Program-made: the position numbers and the translations under genes | Part shown: piece by piece, positions 42,646 through 50,625 of the stretch | How positions within the stretch are numbered: position 1 is the first letter of the stretch | How the letters are laid out: each line of letters opens with the position of its first letter | Source of the DNA: Paraburkholderia lacunae | GTDB taxonomy: Bacteria > Pseudomonadota > Gammaproteobacteria > Burkholderiales > Burkholderiaceae | DNA length: 64,000 nt | Assembly (NCBI RefSeq): GCF_003353175.1 | Contig: NZ_QHKS01000019.1 | Span: 64,501 to 128,500 of the forward strand | Direction: 5' to 3' | Notes under the pieces: model-generated | The model's input: only the letters and a program-made list of their open reading frames with translations | Databases searched by the model: none | What the model was told of the DNA's origin: nothing

Positions 42646-43421
42646 GCTACGCGCCTTCCCTGTTTGGCGGCAGCACGCCTGCCGCGACGCCCGCCCCCGC
42701 CGCCGAGCCGAGCTACCAGGCTCGCTCGCTGCTCGATCTGCTGTACGACGGCTTCTTCATGCTGTTCCTGCTGAAGAACGGCCGCGAGCCCGGCGACGCG
42801 CACGAATTCAGCCAGCGTATCCAGCAGTTTCTCGGCGACTTCGAACGCGGCGCGAAAAAGCTCAACGCCTCGGCGGAAGACCTGTACGCGTCGAAGTTTG
42901 CTTTCTGCGCGGCGATCGACGAATCGGTGTTGTCGTCGACGTTCAGAATCCGTACCGATTGGGAGCGCCGTCCGCTGCAGCTGGTGTTGTTCGGCGAGCA
43001 GCTGGCGGGCGAGAAATTCTTTCAGTATCTCGAGGAATGCCGCGCGCAAGGCGCCGCCCGGCTGCAATCTCTCGAGGTGTTTCACATGTGTCTGCTGCTC
43101 GGCTTTCAGGGCAAGTATCTGCTCGAAGGGCCGGAGAAGCTCGCGTATCTGACCGCGCGTATCGGCGATGAAATCGCGCATATGAAGGGCAAGCGCGCGC
43201 CGTTCGCGCCGCACTGGCCGCTGCCGGACCAGGTCGCGCACCGGCTCAAGCGCGAGGTGCCGCTGTGGTCGATCGGCGCGGTGTTCGCGCTGGTCGGGCT
43301 GCTGGCTTACCTCGGCCTGAACACGTATCTGCGCGATCAGACGCTGCGCACGCTCGCGCCGTATTCGCAAGTGGTCAAGCTCGGGCCGCAATCGGCTACG
43401 CTGACGATCTCCTTGCCGTAA
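42642..43421 (+). CDS. tssL: T6SS inner-membrane protein TssL (DotU), short form
   Basis: A 259-residue DotU-like protein: cytoplasmic helical hook domain (AKKLNASAEDLYASKFAFCAAIDESVL, QLAGEKFFQYLEECR, LEVFHMCLLLGFQGKY) and one C-terminal transmembrane helix (about 207-228, WSIGAVFALVGLLAYLGLNTYL). It ends soon after the membrane segment, so it has no peptidoglycan-binding domain of its own; the separate OmpA-like protein at 28343 probably supplies that function. Last gene of tssJKL. Confidence 0.96.
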   Translation: MSYAPSLFGGSTPAATPAPAAEPSYQARSLLDLLYDGFFMLFLLKNGREPGDAHEFSQRIQQFLGDFERGAKKLNASAEDLYASKFAFCAAIDESVLSSTFRIRTDWERRPLQLVLFGEQLAGEKFFQYLEECRAQGAARLQSLEVFHMCLLLGFQGKYLLEGPEKLAYLTARIGDEIAHMKGKRAPFAPHWPLPDQVAHRLKREVPLWSIGAVFALVGLLAYLGLNTYLRDQTLRTLAPYSQVVKLGPQSATLTISLP

Positions 43422-43487
43422 TTCGAGTTGCCGTCGAGGAGGCGTCGCGAGGCCGTCGGAGGGGCGTAATGAGACGGCGCAACCCTG

Positions 43488-43523
43488 CAAAAAATAATGG
43501 CGGCCCGCTCACGCGCGGCCGCC
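43488..43523 (-). terminator. Intrinsic terminator downstream of zwf
   Basis: On the minus strand the stem GGCGGCC / GGCCGCC, with a loop of about 11 nt, is followed by ATTATTTTTT, a convincing terminator for zwf. On the plus strand the same stem is followed only by a short T-run and may also stop tssJKL transcription. Confidence 0.8.
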
Positions 43524-43560
43524 TTTGCATTACCACCTTCCTGTCACGCCGAAGAACCGC

Positions 43561-45042
43561 TTACTGCGACTCTTCCGCCCACACCGCATTTTCCCGCGCC
43601 ATCAGCGCAGTCGACGCCGCCGGTCCAAAAGTGCCTGCCGTGTAGCCGCGCGGCCGCTCGCCCGATTTGCTCCAGCCTTCCAGAATCGGCTCGGCCCATG
43701 CCCACGCCGCTTCGAGTTCGTCGCGGCGCATGAAGTGCGTCAGGCGCCCGCGAATCACGTCGATCAGCAAACGCTCATAGGCTTCCGCGCGGCGCTCGGT
43801 GAAGGCCTGCTGCAAGTCGAGGTTCAGATTCACCGGCAGCATGTGCATGCCGCTGCCCGGCTCCTTCGCGAGCATTTGCAGCTGGATCGATTCCTCCGGC
43901 TGCAACTGGATCACGAGACGGTTGCCGTAGTTGCGCCCGCCGCTCGGAATGATCGAGAAAGGCAGCTCGGAAAACTCGATGACGATCTCCGACACTTTTT
44001 TCTGCATGCGCTTACCGGTGCGCAGGAAAAACGGCACGTTGGCCCAGCGCCAGTTGTTGATATACGCGCGCAACGCGACGAAGGTCTCGGCGTGGCTGTT
44101 GGGCGGCACGTTGTCTTCCTCGAGGTAGCCCTTCACCGGCTCGCCGTTCACCGCGCCGGCCGTGTACTGGCCGCGCACGGTATCGCGCGCGATATCCTCG
44201 GGCGTCATGGGGCGCAGCGAGCGCAACACCTTGAGCTTTTCGTCGCGCACCGCGTCCGGATCGAGCGACACCGGCGGCTCCATCGCGACGATGCACAGCA
44301 GCTGCAGCAAATGGTTCTGCACCATGTCGCGCAGCGCGCCGGTTTTGTCGTAGAAACCCGCGCGGCTGCCCACGCCGACCTCTTCGGCCACCGTGATCTG
44401 CACGCGCTTGATATACGGCGCCTGCCACAGCGGCCCGAAAATCGCGTTGCCAAAGCGCAGCACCATCAGGTTCTGCACCGTTTCCTTGCCGAGGTAGTGG
44501 TCGATCCGGTAGATCTGCGCTTCGCTGAAATGCTTGCCGACCGCTACGTTGATTTCCTGCGCCGACGCCAGATCGTGACCCAGCGGCTTTTCCAGCACGA
44601 CGCGCGAATTCCCGTCGACGAGCCCCGCCGCAGCCAGGTTGTCGCAAATATTCGTGAACAGATCCGGCGACGTGGCGAGATAGAACACGCGCCTCACGCC
44701 GGGGCGCGACACCGCTTTCAGGCGCTCGTAGTCTTCGATCGAGTCGACGTCCATGCGCACGTACTCGAACAGCGACAGGAATTTGTCCCAGGCGCCGCTA
44801 TCGAAGGCTTTCTTTTCGATGAAGGGCTTCGCCTTCGATTCCATGAATTCGTTGATGTACTCCTCACGCGACCAGGGCTTGCGGCCGATCGTGAGAATGC
44901 GGGTGTCCGGCGGCAGGTTGCAGTGCAGATGCGCCATGTAGAGCGCCGGCAGCAGCTTGCGGAACGACAGGTCGCCGGTGCCGCCGAAAATGATCATGTC
45001 GAGCGGCAGGTCGGGGGTGGCAGAAGCGTGTTTAGTCGTCAT
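43561..45042 (-). CDS. zwf: Glucose-6-phosphate 1-dehydrogenase
   Basis: A 493-residue G6PDH catalysing glucose-6-phosphate to 6-phosphogluconolactone with NADP+, the entry to the oxidative pentose phosphate and Entner-Doudoroff routes. The nucleotide-binding motif is IIFGGTGDLSFRKLLPAL; the catalytic signature RIDHYLGKETVQNLM holds the substrate-binding Lys and the catalytic His; EKPLGHDL is also present. The start at 45042 (MTTKHASATPDLP) is preferred to an upstream ATG. It stands alone without the usual pgl/glk neighbours in the window. Confidence 0.96.
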   Translation of the reverse strand: MTTKHASATPDLPLDMIIFGGTGDLSFRKLLPALYMAHLHCNLPPDTRILTIGRKPWSREEYINEFMESKAKPFIEKKAFDSGAWDKFLSLFEYVRMDVDSIEDYERLKAVSRPGVRRVFYLATSPDLFTNICDNLAAAGLVDGNSRVVLEKPLGHDLASAQEINVAVGKHFSEAQIYRIDHYLGKETVQNLMVLRFGNAIFGPLWQAPYIKRVQITVAEEVGVGSRAGFYDKTGALRDMVQNHLLQLLCIVAMEPPVSLDPDAVRDEKLKVLRSLRPMTPEDIARDTVRGQYTAGAVNGEPVKGYLEEDNVPPNSHAETFVALRAYINNWRWANVPFFLRTGKRMQKKVSEIVIEFSELPFSIIPSGGRNYGNRLVIQLQPEESIQLQMLAKEPGSGMHMLPVNLNLDLQQAFTERRAEAYERLLIDVIRGRLTHFMRRDELEAAWAWAEPILEGWSKSGERPRGYTAGTFGPAASTALMARENAVWAEESQ

Positions 45043-45225
45043 AGCGCGGTCGCAACGTCGTGAAGAAAGGGCGTCGGTCAAGGGACAGAAAAAGGCGAAA
45101 GCGCCGGCTGACCGGCACTTTTTTCTGGCAAACGTCTATGGTGCAACGTTTTGAGATTGTTTGCACGGCAACATGTGCCGCAGGTTGGCGCAATATGCCA
45201 ACTTGCTCCGGTGAAGCACACGCTT

Positions 45226-45279
45226 GCCGAGCCTTTTGCCAGGACTTGACTCGCGCTCGCCGAGTCCTTGCCAGGACTT
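45226..45279. repeat. Imperfect direct repeat upstream of zwf
   Basis: Two copies of GCCGAG-CCTT-GCCAGGACTT (45226-45247 and 45259-45279) lie in the gap between the cyclodeaminase gene end and the zwf start. Could be a duplicated operator or slippage. Confidence 0.5.
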
Positions 45280-45314
45280 TAAAGGGATGTTTAAAGCCTT
45301 CCGGCGACCCGCGT

Positions 45315-46268
45315 TCAGCCGCCTGACAAGGCTTCGCGCGCGACCCGGCACGCCGCCAGATCCCACGCCGCACAGCCGACGCTCTTGAACACGACCGGTT
45401 TTCCCGACGGCATCGACACGGCATTGTCCAGCGCCGAGGCAATTCCGCCGACCTGCGCCCAATCCACACCCGCCTGGATGAAATCGCCGGCTTCGTGCTT
45501 CGCGCCGGCTTCGTCGTCGACAAAAAGCGCGCTGCCCGCGATCGTGCGCGCGCCGATCTCGACCATCGCCGGCGTGAACGCGCCGACGCCGATCACGAGC
45601 CGCCCCGGACGCGCCGCTTCGTCGTAGACGACCCGCTTGCTGGTGGTCAGCGCAATCACGACGTCGATCGACTCGGGAATGTTCGCGTCAGGATCCGCCA
45701 GTGGCTGCGGGTCGCGTGCATCAGCACCCTGTGCACCATGCTCGCGATGCGCGGCGCAAAACGCTTCGGCCCGTGCGGGCGTACTGCCCTTCACCCAGAC
45801 GCGCGCGTCGGGATACAGCTCGCCAATCGCTTCCAGATGGTTGACGGCCTGCGTGCCGGTGCCGATCAGCAGGAATTCACGCGGCGCAATGGTGGCGAAG
45901 GTCTCGATGCCGAGCATCGACATCGCCGCCGTGCGCCTTCCGGTCACCGTCGGCCCGTCGAGAATGAAGAGCGTCTCCCCGGTGTCGGCGTCGAAGGCCA
46001 TCACCTGGCCGTGAATCGTCGGCAAGCCGCGCGCTCCGTTGCTCGCGCACACATTGACCAGCTTGTGGATCGCGAGATCCGGCGCGGTGGCCGGCATCGA
46101 CAGCATGATACCGCCGTCGTTGAGCGGCACGACGAGGCGCTCAGGGCTCGCGATGCGCTGCCGCGCATAGTCGATGGTCGCGCGTTTCAAGGCGTCGACG
46201 AGCGCCGCATACGGAATCAGCCGCGCGGTGGCGGCGGCGTCGAAAATCTGCGTGGTCGGGCGGGTCAT
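45315..46268 (-). CDS. Ornithine cyclodeaminase / mu-crystallin family reductase
   Basis: A 317-residue OCD-fold enzyme. Family features are the Arg/Lys substrate pocket around ERLVVPL and AIHKLVNV, the motif LDGPTVTGRRTAAMSML, and the NAD(P)-binding GTGTQAVNHLEA. Members act as ornithine cyclodeaminase, alanine dehydrogenase or delta1-pyrroline/piperideine-2-carboxylate reductase. The FAD-oxidoreductase remnant upstream on the same strand would fit a D-amino-acid or hydroxyproline route producing cyclic imines, favouring the reductase role, but that is inference. Confidence 0.85.
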   Translation of the reverse strand: MTRPTTQIFDAAATARLIPYAALVDALKRATIDYARQRIASPERLVVPLNDGGIMLSMPATAPDLAIHKLVNVCASNGARGLPTIHGQVMAFDADTGETLFILDGPTVTGRRTAAMSMLGIETFATIAPREFLLIGTGTQAVNHLEAIGELYPDARVWVKGSTPARAEAFCAAHREHGAQGADARDPQPLADPDANIPESIDVVIALTTSKRVVYDEAARPGRLVIGVGAFTPAMVEIGARTIAGSALFVDDEAGAKHEAGDFIQAGVDWAQVGGIASALDNAVSMPSGKPVVFKSVGCAAWDLAACRVAREALSGG

Positions 46269-46297
46269 AGGCGTGTTTGTCGAGTCCTTGCGATGGG

Positions 46298-46333
46298 TTG
46301 CGTTCAGTTGCGTTCAGTTGCTTTCAGTTGCGT
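46298..46333. repeat. Short 10-bp tandem repeat
   Basis: TTGCGTTCAG twice (46298-46317), then TTGCTTTCAG (46318-46327) and a partial fourth unit. It lies just upstream of the cyclodeaminase gene. Confidence 0.85.
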
Positions 46334-46498
46334 GCGTGCCGGTCACCGATTCGTTGGCGAGCGTTTCATCGCGGCCCAGTTCGCCGTGCGGATAGCGTTG
46401 CGCGACGCGCACGAAGATGATGCCGGAGTCGGCGTGTCGCTGACCGGCTCGCTCAGATAGCCGCCGTACCTATCGGCATGGTCGCGCGGCTCGAACAT
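46314..46498 (-). pseudogene. Possible frameshifted start fragment of a gene coupled to the C39-like gene
   Basis: The stop of the C39-like gene overlaps an ATG (TGATG), opening MFEPRDHADRYGGYLSEPV. After about 20 codons the protein-like sequence shifts frame to HADSGIIFVRVAQRYPHGELGRDE and ends at 46314. The combination suggests a short coupled gene broken by a frameshift, or the truncated start of a larger one. I do not recognise the family. Proximity to the other broken gene in this cluster supports decay. Confidence 0.35.
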
Positions 46499-47130
46499 CA
46501 GCGCGCGGCGCGGGTCAGCGTCATGCCGCGTCCGGCGTAAAAACGCGCCATCGTCGCGAACGGCAAATACACATCCGCCTGATGCGGCGCGACGCCCGAC
46601 GGGTTGTGAAACCACGCGCCGCCGCGGTCGCGCCCGTGCAGCAAAATCAGATGCCCGCCCTGGCGGCGATTGGGCCGTTCGGGATAGCGGATCTCCGGGC
46701 TCACGGAGACGATCGCCAGCGTGTCGCCATCGATGCGCGCGGCCAGCTCTTCGAGCGGCGCCTGCGGCAATACCTCGACCTGAATGCCGAACGCCTCGCC
46801 GGTCCAGTCGGCGAATGGCCGGTAGATCAGACCGTCGACACCGCCGTCGTCGCGCATCCGGTACACGCCGCGGCGCAGCGCTTCGTCGAGCAACGCCGCG
46901 CGCGGCGCGTGTTCGATGCGCCAGTAGTCGAGCGCCGATTCGAGACATGTCAGGCCGCACAGCCGTTTGGCCCAGAACCGGTAACGCTCGGGCTCGGTGA
47001 AACCACTGCGCTGCCAGCCGGGATCGTCGCACGGGTCGCCCTGTTGCTCGACAATGTGGCGCACCCATTCAGGGCTGCCCCATTGCGTGTAGTACGGCAC
47101 TCCGGTGTGGCGTAGCGTCGGTTCGTTCAT
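46498..47130 (-). CDS. C39-like cysteine peptidase family protein
   Basis: A 210-residue protein beginning MNEPTLRHTGVPYYTQWGSP. It has the layout of peptidase C39-like enzymes: candidate catalytic Cys in LCGLTCLESALDYW, candidate His in RRQGGHLILLHG, and a following FHNPSG motif. No signal peptide or membrane segment, so not an ABC-fused bacteriocin processor. The start overlaps the stop of the truncated FAD gene by 4 nt (ATGA), and its own stop overlaps the next ATG, so it was part of a tightly coupled operon. Whether it is still functional is unclear, since both flanking genes look broken. Confidence 0.65.
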   Translation of the reverse strand: MNEPTLRHTGVPYYTQWGSPEWVRHIVEQQGDPCDDPGWQRSGFTEPERYRFWAKRLCGLTCLESALDYWRIEHAPRAALLDEALRRGVYRMRDDGGVDGLIYRPFADWTGEAFGIQVEVLPQAPLEELAARIDGDTLAIVSVSPEIRYPERPNRRQGGHLILLHGRDRGGAWFHNPSGVAPHQADVYLPFATMARFYAGRGMTLTRAAR

Positions 47131-47450
47131 GAGTCGCGCGAAGAGTGAAGGGGAAATTTTTTTACAGCATGCTGCGAGGCCGCTGCATCGTGCCGTCGAA
47201 GAAGCGCTGCAATCAGCGGCACTTCGGCCGCTTCGCGGCCCCGCTGGCGCACGAACCCCCACGCCCGCGACGACTGCTGCCCGGCAATGCGCGATTTGTC
47301 GTGCACCACCACGGAGAGGCCGCGTCGCGCGAGATAGTAGGCGGCGGCGCAGCCCATGATGCCGGCGCCGGCGATCACGACATCGGCGAACCTCGGGAAC
47401 CGTTGGTCGGCACGGGTGAAACTCGCATGCAGCGGGTAAGTCGTGGTCAT
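47127..47450 (-). pseudogene. Truncated FAD-dependent oxidoreductase (DAO-type), N-terminus only
   Basis: Begins like a D-amino-acid-oxidase/glycine-oxidase-type flavoenzyme: Rossmann FAD motif VVIAGAGIMGCAAAYYLARRG, then SRIAGQQSSRAWGFVRQRGREAAEVPL. The homology stops at about residue 82 and the last 25 residues (starting AALLRRHDAA) look out-of-frame, ending 4 nt into the C39-like gene. A working enzyme needs about 380-440 residues, so the FAD and substrate domains are lost. I infer an internal deletion that fused the 5' end to the gene junction. Confidence 0.7.
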
Positions 47451-47607
47451 CGGGCGGGCGGGTGTTCGGACGGGTTTTAAGCGTGGGCCTAATCTTCGCA
47501 GGCGGCTCGCTTGTCTGCAATGCTGCCGCGCCCGGGAGAACCGGACGGCGGCAGCTTTGGCGCTGACGGGCAGCGGATGCGATATGTGCCTTGTCGATAG
47601 ACAACCA

Positions 47608-47729
47608 TTATTCGCAGCACAGATAATTGTCGTTTATTCGTCAAACGGATATTCTGCAAATATCCGCCACACGAATAATTGACAAATATCTGCCACACGC
47701 ATAAAGTGCATTTATTCGTCCAGCGGATA
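47608..47729. promoter_or_regulatory. Five HipB-type operator boxes upstream of hipBA
   Basis: Five 18-nt boxes fit TTATTCG-N5-CGGATA. Positions: 47608-47625 (+), 47634-47651 (+), 47661-47678 (-), 47687-47704 (-), 47712-47729 (+). Start-to-start spacing is 25-27 bp. The GGATA half-site and 8-nt spacer match the TATCC-N8-GGATA rule known for E. coli HipB. The last box ends 7 nt before hipB, so strong autorepression is expected. Confidence 0.8.
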
Positions 47730-47736
47730 ATTTGCC

Positions 47737-47991
47737 ATGATCCACCTCGTCGCCACTCCGGACCAGATGGCCCAGTTGCTTGCCGCCGGCCGGCGGCAGG
47801 CGGGCCTGACCCAGGCGGAAGCCGCCGCACGGATCGGCGTCAGCCAGAGCCGTATCTCGGCGCTGGAAACCGATGCCGCCGCCCTCACCCTCACTCAGTT
47901 GCTGGCATTGTGCGGCGCTTACGGCCTGCAATTGCAGGTACGCGACAAGACCCAGCCGGCGCCTGAGCCGGCGCCTTTGGTCGAGTGGTAA
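47737..47991 (+). CDS. hipB: HipB-type XRE antitoxin
   Basis: An 84-residue helix-turn-helix antitoxin. The HTH covers AGLTQAEAAARIGVSQSRISALE (about 23-45), followed by a dimerisation helix/strand (LTLTQLLALCGAYGLQLQV). The flexible tail ends in ...VEW, like the terminal LEW of E. coli HipB, whose Trp docks into HipA. Two nt separate its stop from hipA. It should neutralise HipA and, with it, repress the operon through the five upstream boxes. Confidence 0.9.
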   Translation: MIHLVATPDQMAQLLAAGRRQAGLTQAEAAARIGVSQSRISALETDAAALTLTQLLALCGAYGLQLQVRDKTQPAPEPAPLVEW

Positions 47992-47993
47992 GC

Positions 47994-49334
47994 ATGGGCC
48001 GCCAAACCCATTCGCGGGCGCTTTCGGTGTGGGCCAACGGCGCACGTGTCGGCGCCTGGCGCATTCCCACCCGCGGCTCCATGGAGTTCGCCTACGATCC
48101 CGCCTGGGTCGCATCGGCCGCAGGCCGCCCGCTTTCGCTGTCACTGCCGTTCACGCCCAGCAACAGCGCGCTCAAAGGACCGCGGGTGCTGAATTATTTC
48201 GACAATCTGCTGCCGGACAGCGAGGCGATCAGAAAGCGTATCGCCCAACGCTACCAGACCGAAACGCTGGACGCCTTCGATCTGCTGCAAGCCATCGGCC
48301 GCGATTGCGTGGGCGCCGTCCAGCTGCTCGCCGAAGACGACGCGCCGGTCGGCGTCGAGCGGATCGAAGGCACGCCGCTTTCCGACAGCGAAATCGAGAC
48401 CATGCTGGCGCGCACCGTCGGCAATCCGGCGCTCGGCACGCCCGACGAGGCCGACGATTTCCGCATCTCGCTCGCCGGCGCCCAGGAGAAAACCGCGCTG
48501 CTTCGGCACGAGGGCAAGTGGCAACGGCCGCATGGCGCCACGCCCACCACGCATATCTTCAAGCTGCCGCTCGGACTGGTAGGCAACCGGCTGGCCGACC
48601 TCAGCACCTCGGTCGAAAACGAATGGCTGTGTTTGCGGATTCTGCGCGCCTATGGGTTGCCGGTCGCGAACACCGAGATCCTGACTTTCGGCAAGCAGCG
48701 GGTGCTGAGTGTCGAGCGCTTCGACCGGCAATTGCATTCGAGCGGGCAATGGTTGCTGCGTCTGCCGCAGGAAGATTTTTGCCAGGTGTACGGCGTGCCG
48801 TCGCACCGCAAATACGAAAACGAGGGCGGCCCGGGCGTGCTGGACCTCGCGCGGATTCTCCAGCAATCGGTGAGCGCGCAGCAGGATCTCGAAACGCTGC
48901 TGGCGAGCCAGATCCTGTTCTGGCTGCTGGCGGCGCCGGACGGCCACGCGAAGAACTTCAGCATTCGCCTGTTGCCGGGCGGACAGTACCGCCTGACGCC
49001 GCTTTACGACGTGATGTCGATCTGGCCGGTGGAAGGCAACGGCCCGAACCAGTGGTCATGGTTCAAGGCCAAGCTTGCCATGGCGATGTGGTCGAGGAGT
49101 AAACACGACGCGTTCCGCGACGTGCAGCGGCGCCACTTCAACACGATGGCGCTGAAGTGCTCATACGGCGCGAACGCGGAGCCGCTAATCCAGCGGCTGA
49201 TCGAACAGACGCCGGAGGTCATCGAACGGGTCTCGGCCGAATTGCCCGAACGGTTCCCGGGCAAGGTCGCCGAGCGCATCTTCAAAGGTTTGAAAAACTC
49301 GGCGGCCAAACTCGAGAAAATGCCCGCGGAGTAA
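47994..49334 (+). CDS. hipA: HipA serine/threonine kinase toxin
   Basis: A 446-residue full-length HipA, closely matching the E. coli layout. HipA_N domain (about 10-110); the Gly-rich loop SLAGAQEKTALL with S159 at the position of the autophosphorylated Ser150; PTTHIFKLP; RLPQEDFCQVYGVPS; catalytic D316 in PDGHAKNFS; and metal-binding D339 in LTPLYDVMS. All are intact, so the kinase is predicted active. In E. coli HipA phosphorylates glutamyl-tRNA synthetase and induces persistence. The start at 47994 (MGRQTHSR) lies 2 nt after hipB. Confidence 0.95.
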   Translation: MGRQTHSRALSVWANGARVGAWRIPTRGSMEFAYDPAWVASAAGRPLSLSLPFTPSNSALKGPRVLNYFDNLLPDSEAIRKRIAQRYQTETLDAFDLLQAIGRDCVGAVQLLAEDDAPVGVERIEGTPLSDSEIETMLARTVGNPALGTPDEADDFRISLAGAQEKTALLRHEGKWQRPHGATPTTHIFKLPLGLVGNRLADLSTSVENEWLCLRILRAYGLPVANTEILTFGKQRVLSVERFDRQLHSSGQWLLRLPQEDFCQVYGVPSHRKYENEGGPGVLDLARILQQSVSAQQDLETLLASQILFWLLAAPDGHAKNFSIRLLPGGQYRLTPLYDVMSIWPVEGNGPNQWSWFKAKLAMAMWSRSKHDAFRDVQRRHFNTMALKCSYGANAEPLIQRLIEQTPEVIERVSAELPERFPGKVAERIFKGLKNSAAKLEKMPAE

Positions 49335-49699
49335 AAACCCGCGTGGGGACATGCATGGGATCTGCATGGGGCGCGCGCCGGCGATACACACGGCGTAGCG
49401 GCCTCGGCGAAGCGCGTCGTCGCACATGTCCGGACAAATCCGACATATTTCTCTACAGATGCGGCGAGGTTTCATCGGTAAAATACATTTGATTCGGAAC
49501 GCATAAGCGAGTCGCCGAATTTGTCCGTTTCGAGCCCCGCCCCGACCGGCTCGGCGACGGTCAAACAAAATTACAGTCTGCGATATTTTTTTTGATACAT
49601 TTGCTGTCCCGCGCGCAGCCTTGCCGACGCATGGCAATGCTGCGCGATCGTATCGCGCTCCCCAGAGCCACCCTTTAAGACAGCGGATTCTCACGCAGT
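49335..49699. other. Intergenic region downstream of hipA
   Basis: About 365 bases with no gene. TGTCCGGACA (49428-49437) is a perfect palindrome followed shortly by related words (CCGACATA, TTGTCCG near 49520). AT-rich sequence around 49565-49600 probably holds the promoter of the regulator at 49700. No clear terminator after hipA. Confidence 0.4.
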
Positions 49700-50554
49700 A
49701 TGGCCAACGAAACGAACTCACCTGACTCCATCGCAGTCGCCGAGCGTGTGCGCGAGTTGATGAGCCGGCATGGCATCGGCAAACGCCAGCAAACCACGGA
49801 ACTATGCCGCATCCTCGATCTGAGTTTTTCGCAGGGACACCGCAAGCTGCGCGGCAACAGCCCGTGGACCCTGTCGCAGATCAAGAAGGTCGCCGAGGTG
49901 TATGGCGAACCCGCCGCGCAACTGTTCGGCGCGCAGTCGCTCGATCCAGGCATGGTCGGCGCAATCGCCCAGGAAGCGGTGTTCTGCATCGGCGCGCTCG
50001 AGCTGGCTTGCACCGCGTGGGTGGGCGCCGCGCTCGAACCGGGCAGCCGCCCGGAATTCGTCGCCTACTCGAAGCTCGGCCAATGGCGCGTCGCGCGTCA
50101 CGACGGCACGCTCTACCAAAGCGCGTACGAAGTCCACAAGATCGAGATCTATCCGCGCCGCGCCGAAACCGATAAGCCGACCATCGCGGTGGTCGACGAC
50201 GATCAGGCCTCCGCGGACAATCTGCGCGACTACCTGGAGCGGAGCGGTTTCACCGCGGTAGCGATTTACGGCCTCGCGGCATTCGGCGAGCAACTGCAAA
50301 CGCAGGTCTTCGACGGCGTGGTGATCGACTGGCTGTTCGGCTCGCAAACTTCCGCAGCGGCGATTCGCTCGGTGCGCGCGTCGGAGAATCCGGACGCGCC
50401 GATTTTCGTGCTGACCGGCGAGTTGCTGACCGGCAAGGCCAGCGAATCGGAGATCAGCCAGGTCATCCGCAATTACGACGTCGCCTGCTATGAAAAGCCG
50501 GCGCGCATGGCGATCCTCGTCGCCGATCTGTCCAAGCGGCTCAACCGGCCCTGA
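49700..50554 (+). CDS. BetR-type HTH / receiver-domain response regulator
   Basis: A 284-residue regulator with an unusual order. An N-terminal BetR-like helix-turn-helix (IAVAERVRELMSRHGIGKRQQTTELCRILDLSFSQGHRKLRG, about 10-60) comes first; a middle region of unknown fold follows; a C-terminal receiver domain (about 155-280) has acidic pocket VDDD, phospho-acceptor D210 in VVIDWLF, LTGE and CYEKP. Most response regulators carry the receiver first. It converges with a hybrid kinase 71 nt away, a likely partner. The target genes are unknown. Confidence 0.82.
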   Translation: MANETNSPDSIAVAERVRELMSRHGIGKRQQTTELCRILDLSFSQGHRKLRGNSPWTLSQIKKVAEVYGEPAAQLFGAQSLDPGMVGAIAQEAVFCIGALELACTAWVGAALEPGSRPEFVAYSKLGQWRVARHDGTLYQSAYEVHKIEIYPRRAETDKPTIAVVDDDQASADNLRDYLERSGFTAVAIYGLAAFGEQLQTQVFDGVVIDWLFGSQTSAAAIRSVRASENPDAPIFVLTGELLTGKASESEISQVIRNYDVACYEKPARMAILVADLSKRLNRP

Positions 50555-50625
50555 CGCGCCGGCAAGCGGCTGAAGGTGCGGCTCAGGTTGACGCCCACCT
50601 CCCTGCGCGAACCCGGGACGCCGCA

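Noticed and set aside
43525..45063. 512-codon open frame opposite zwf
   Set aside because: Shadow frame; zwf carries complete G6PDH motifs on the other strand.
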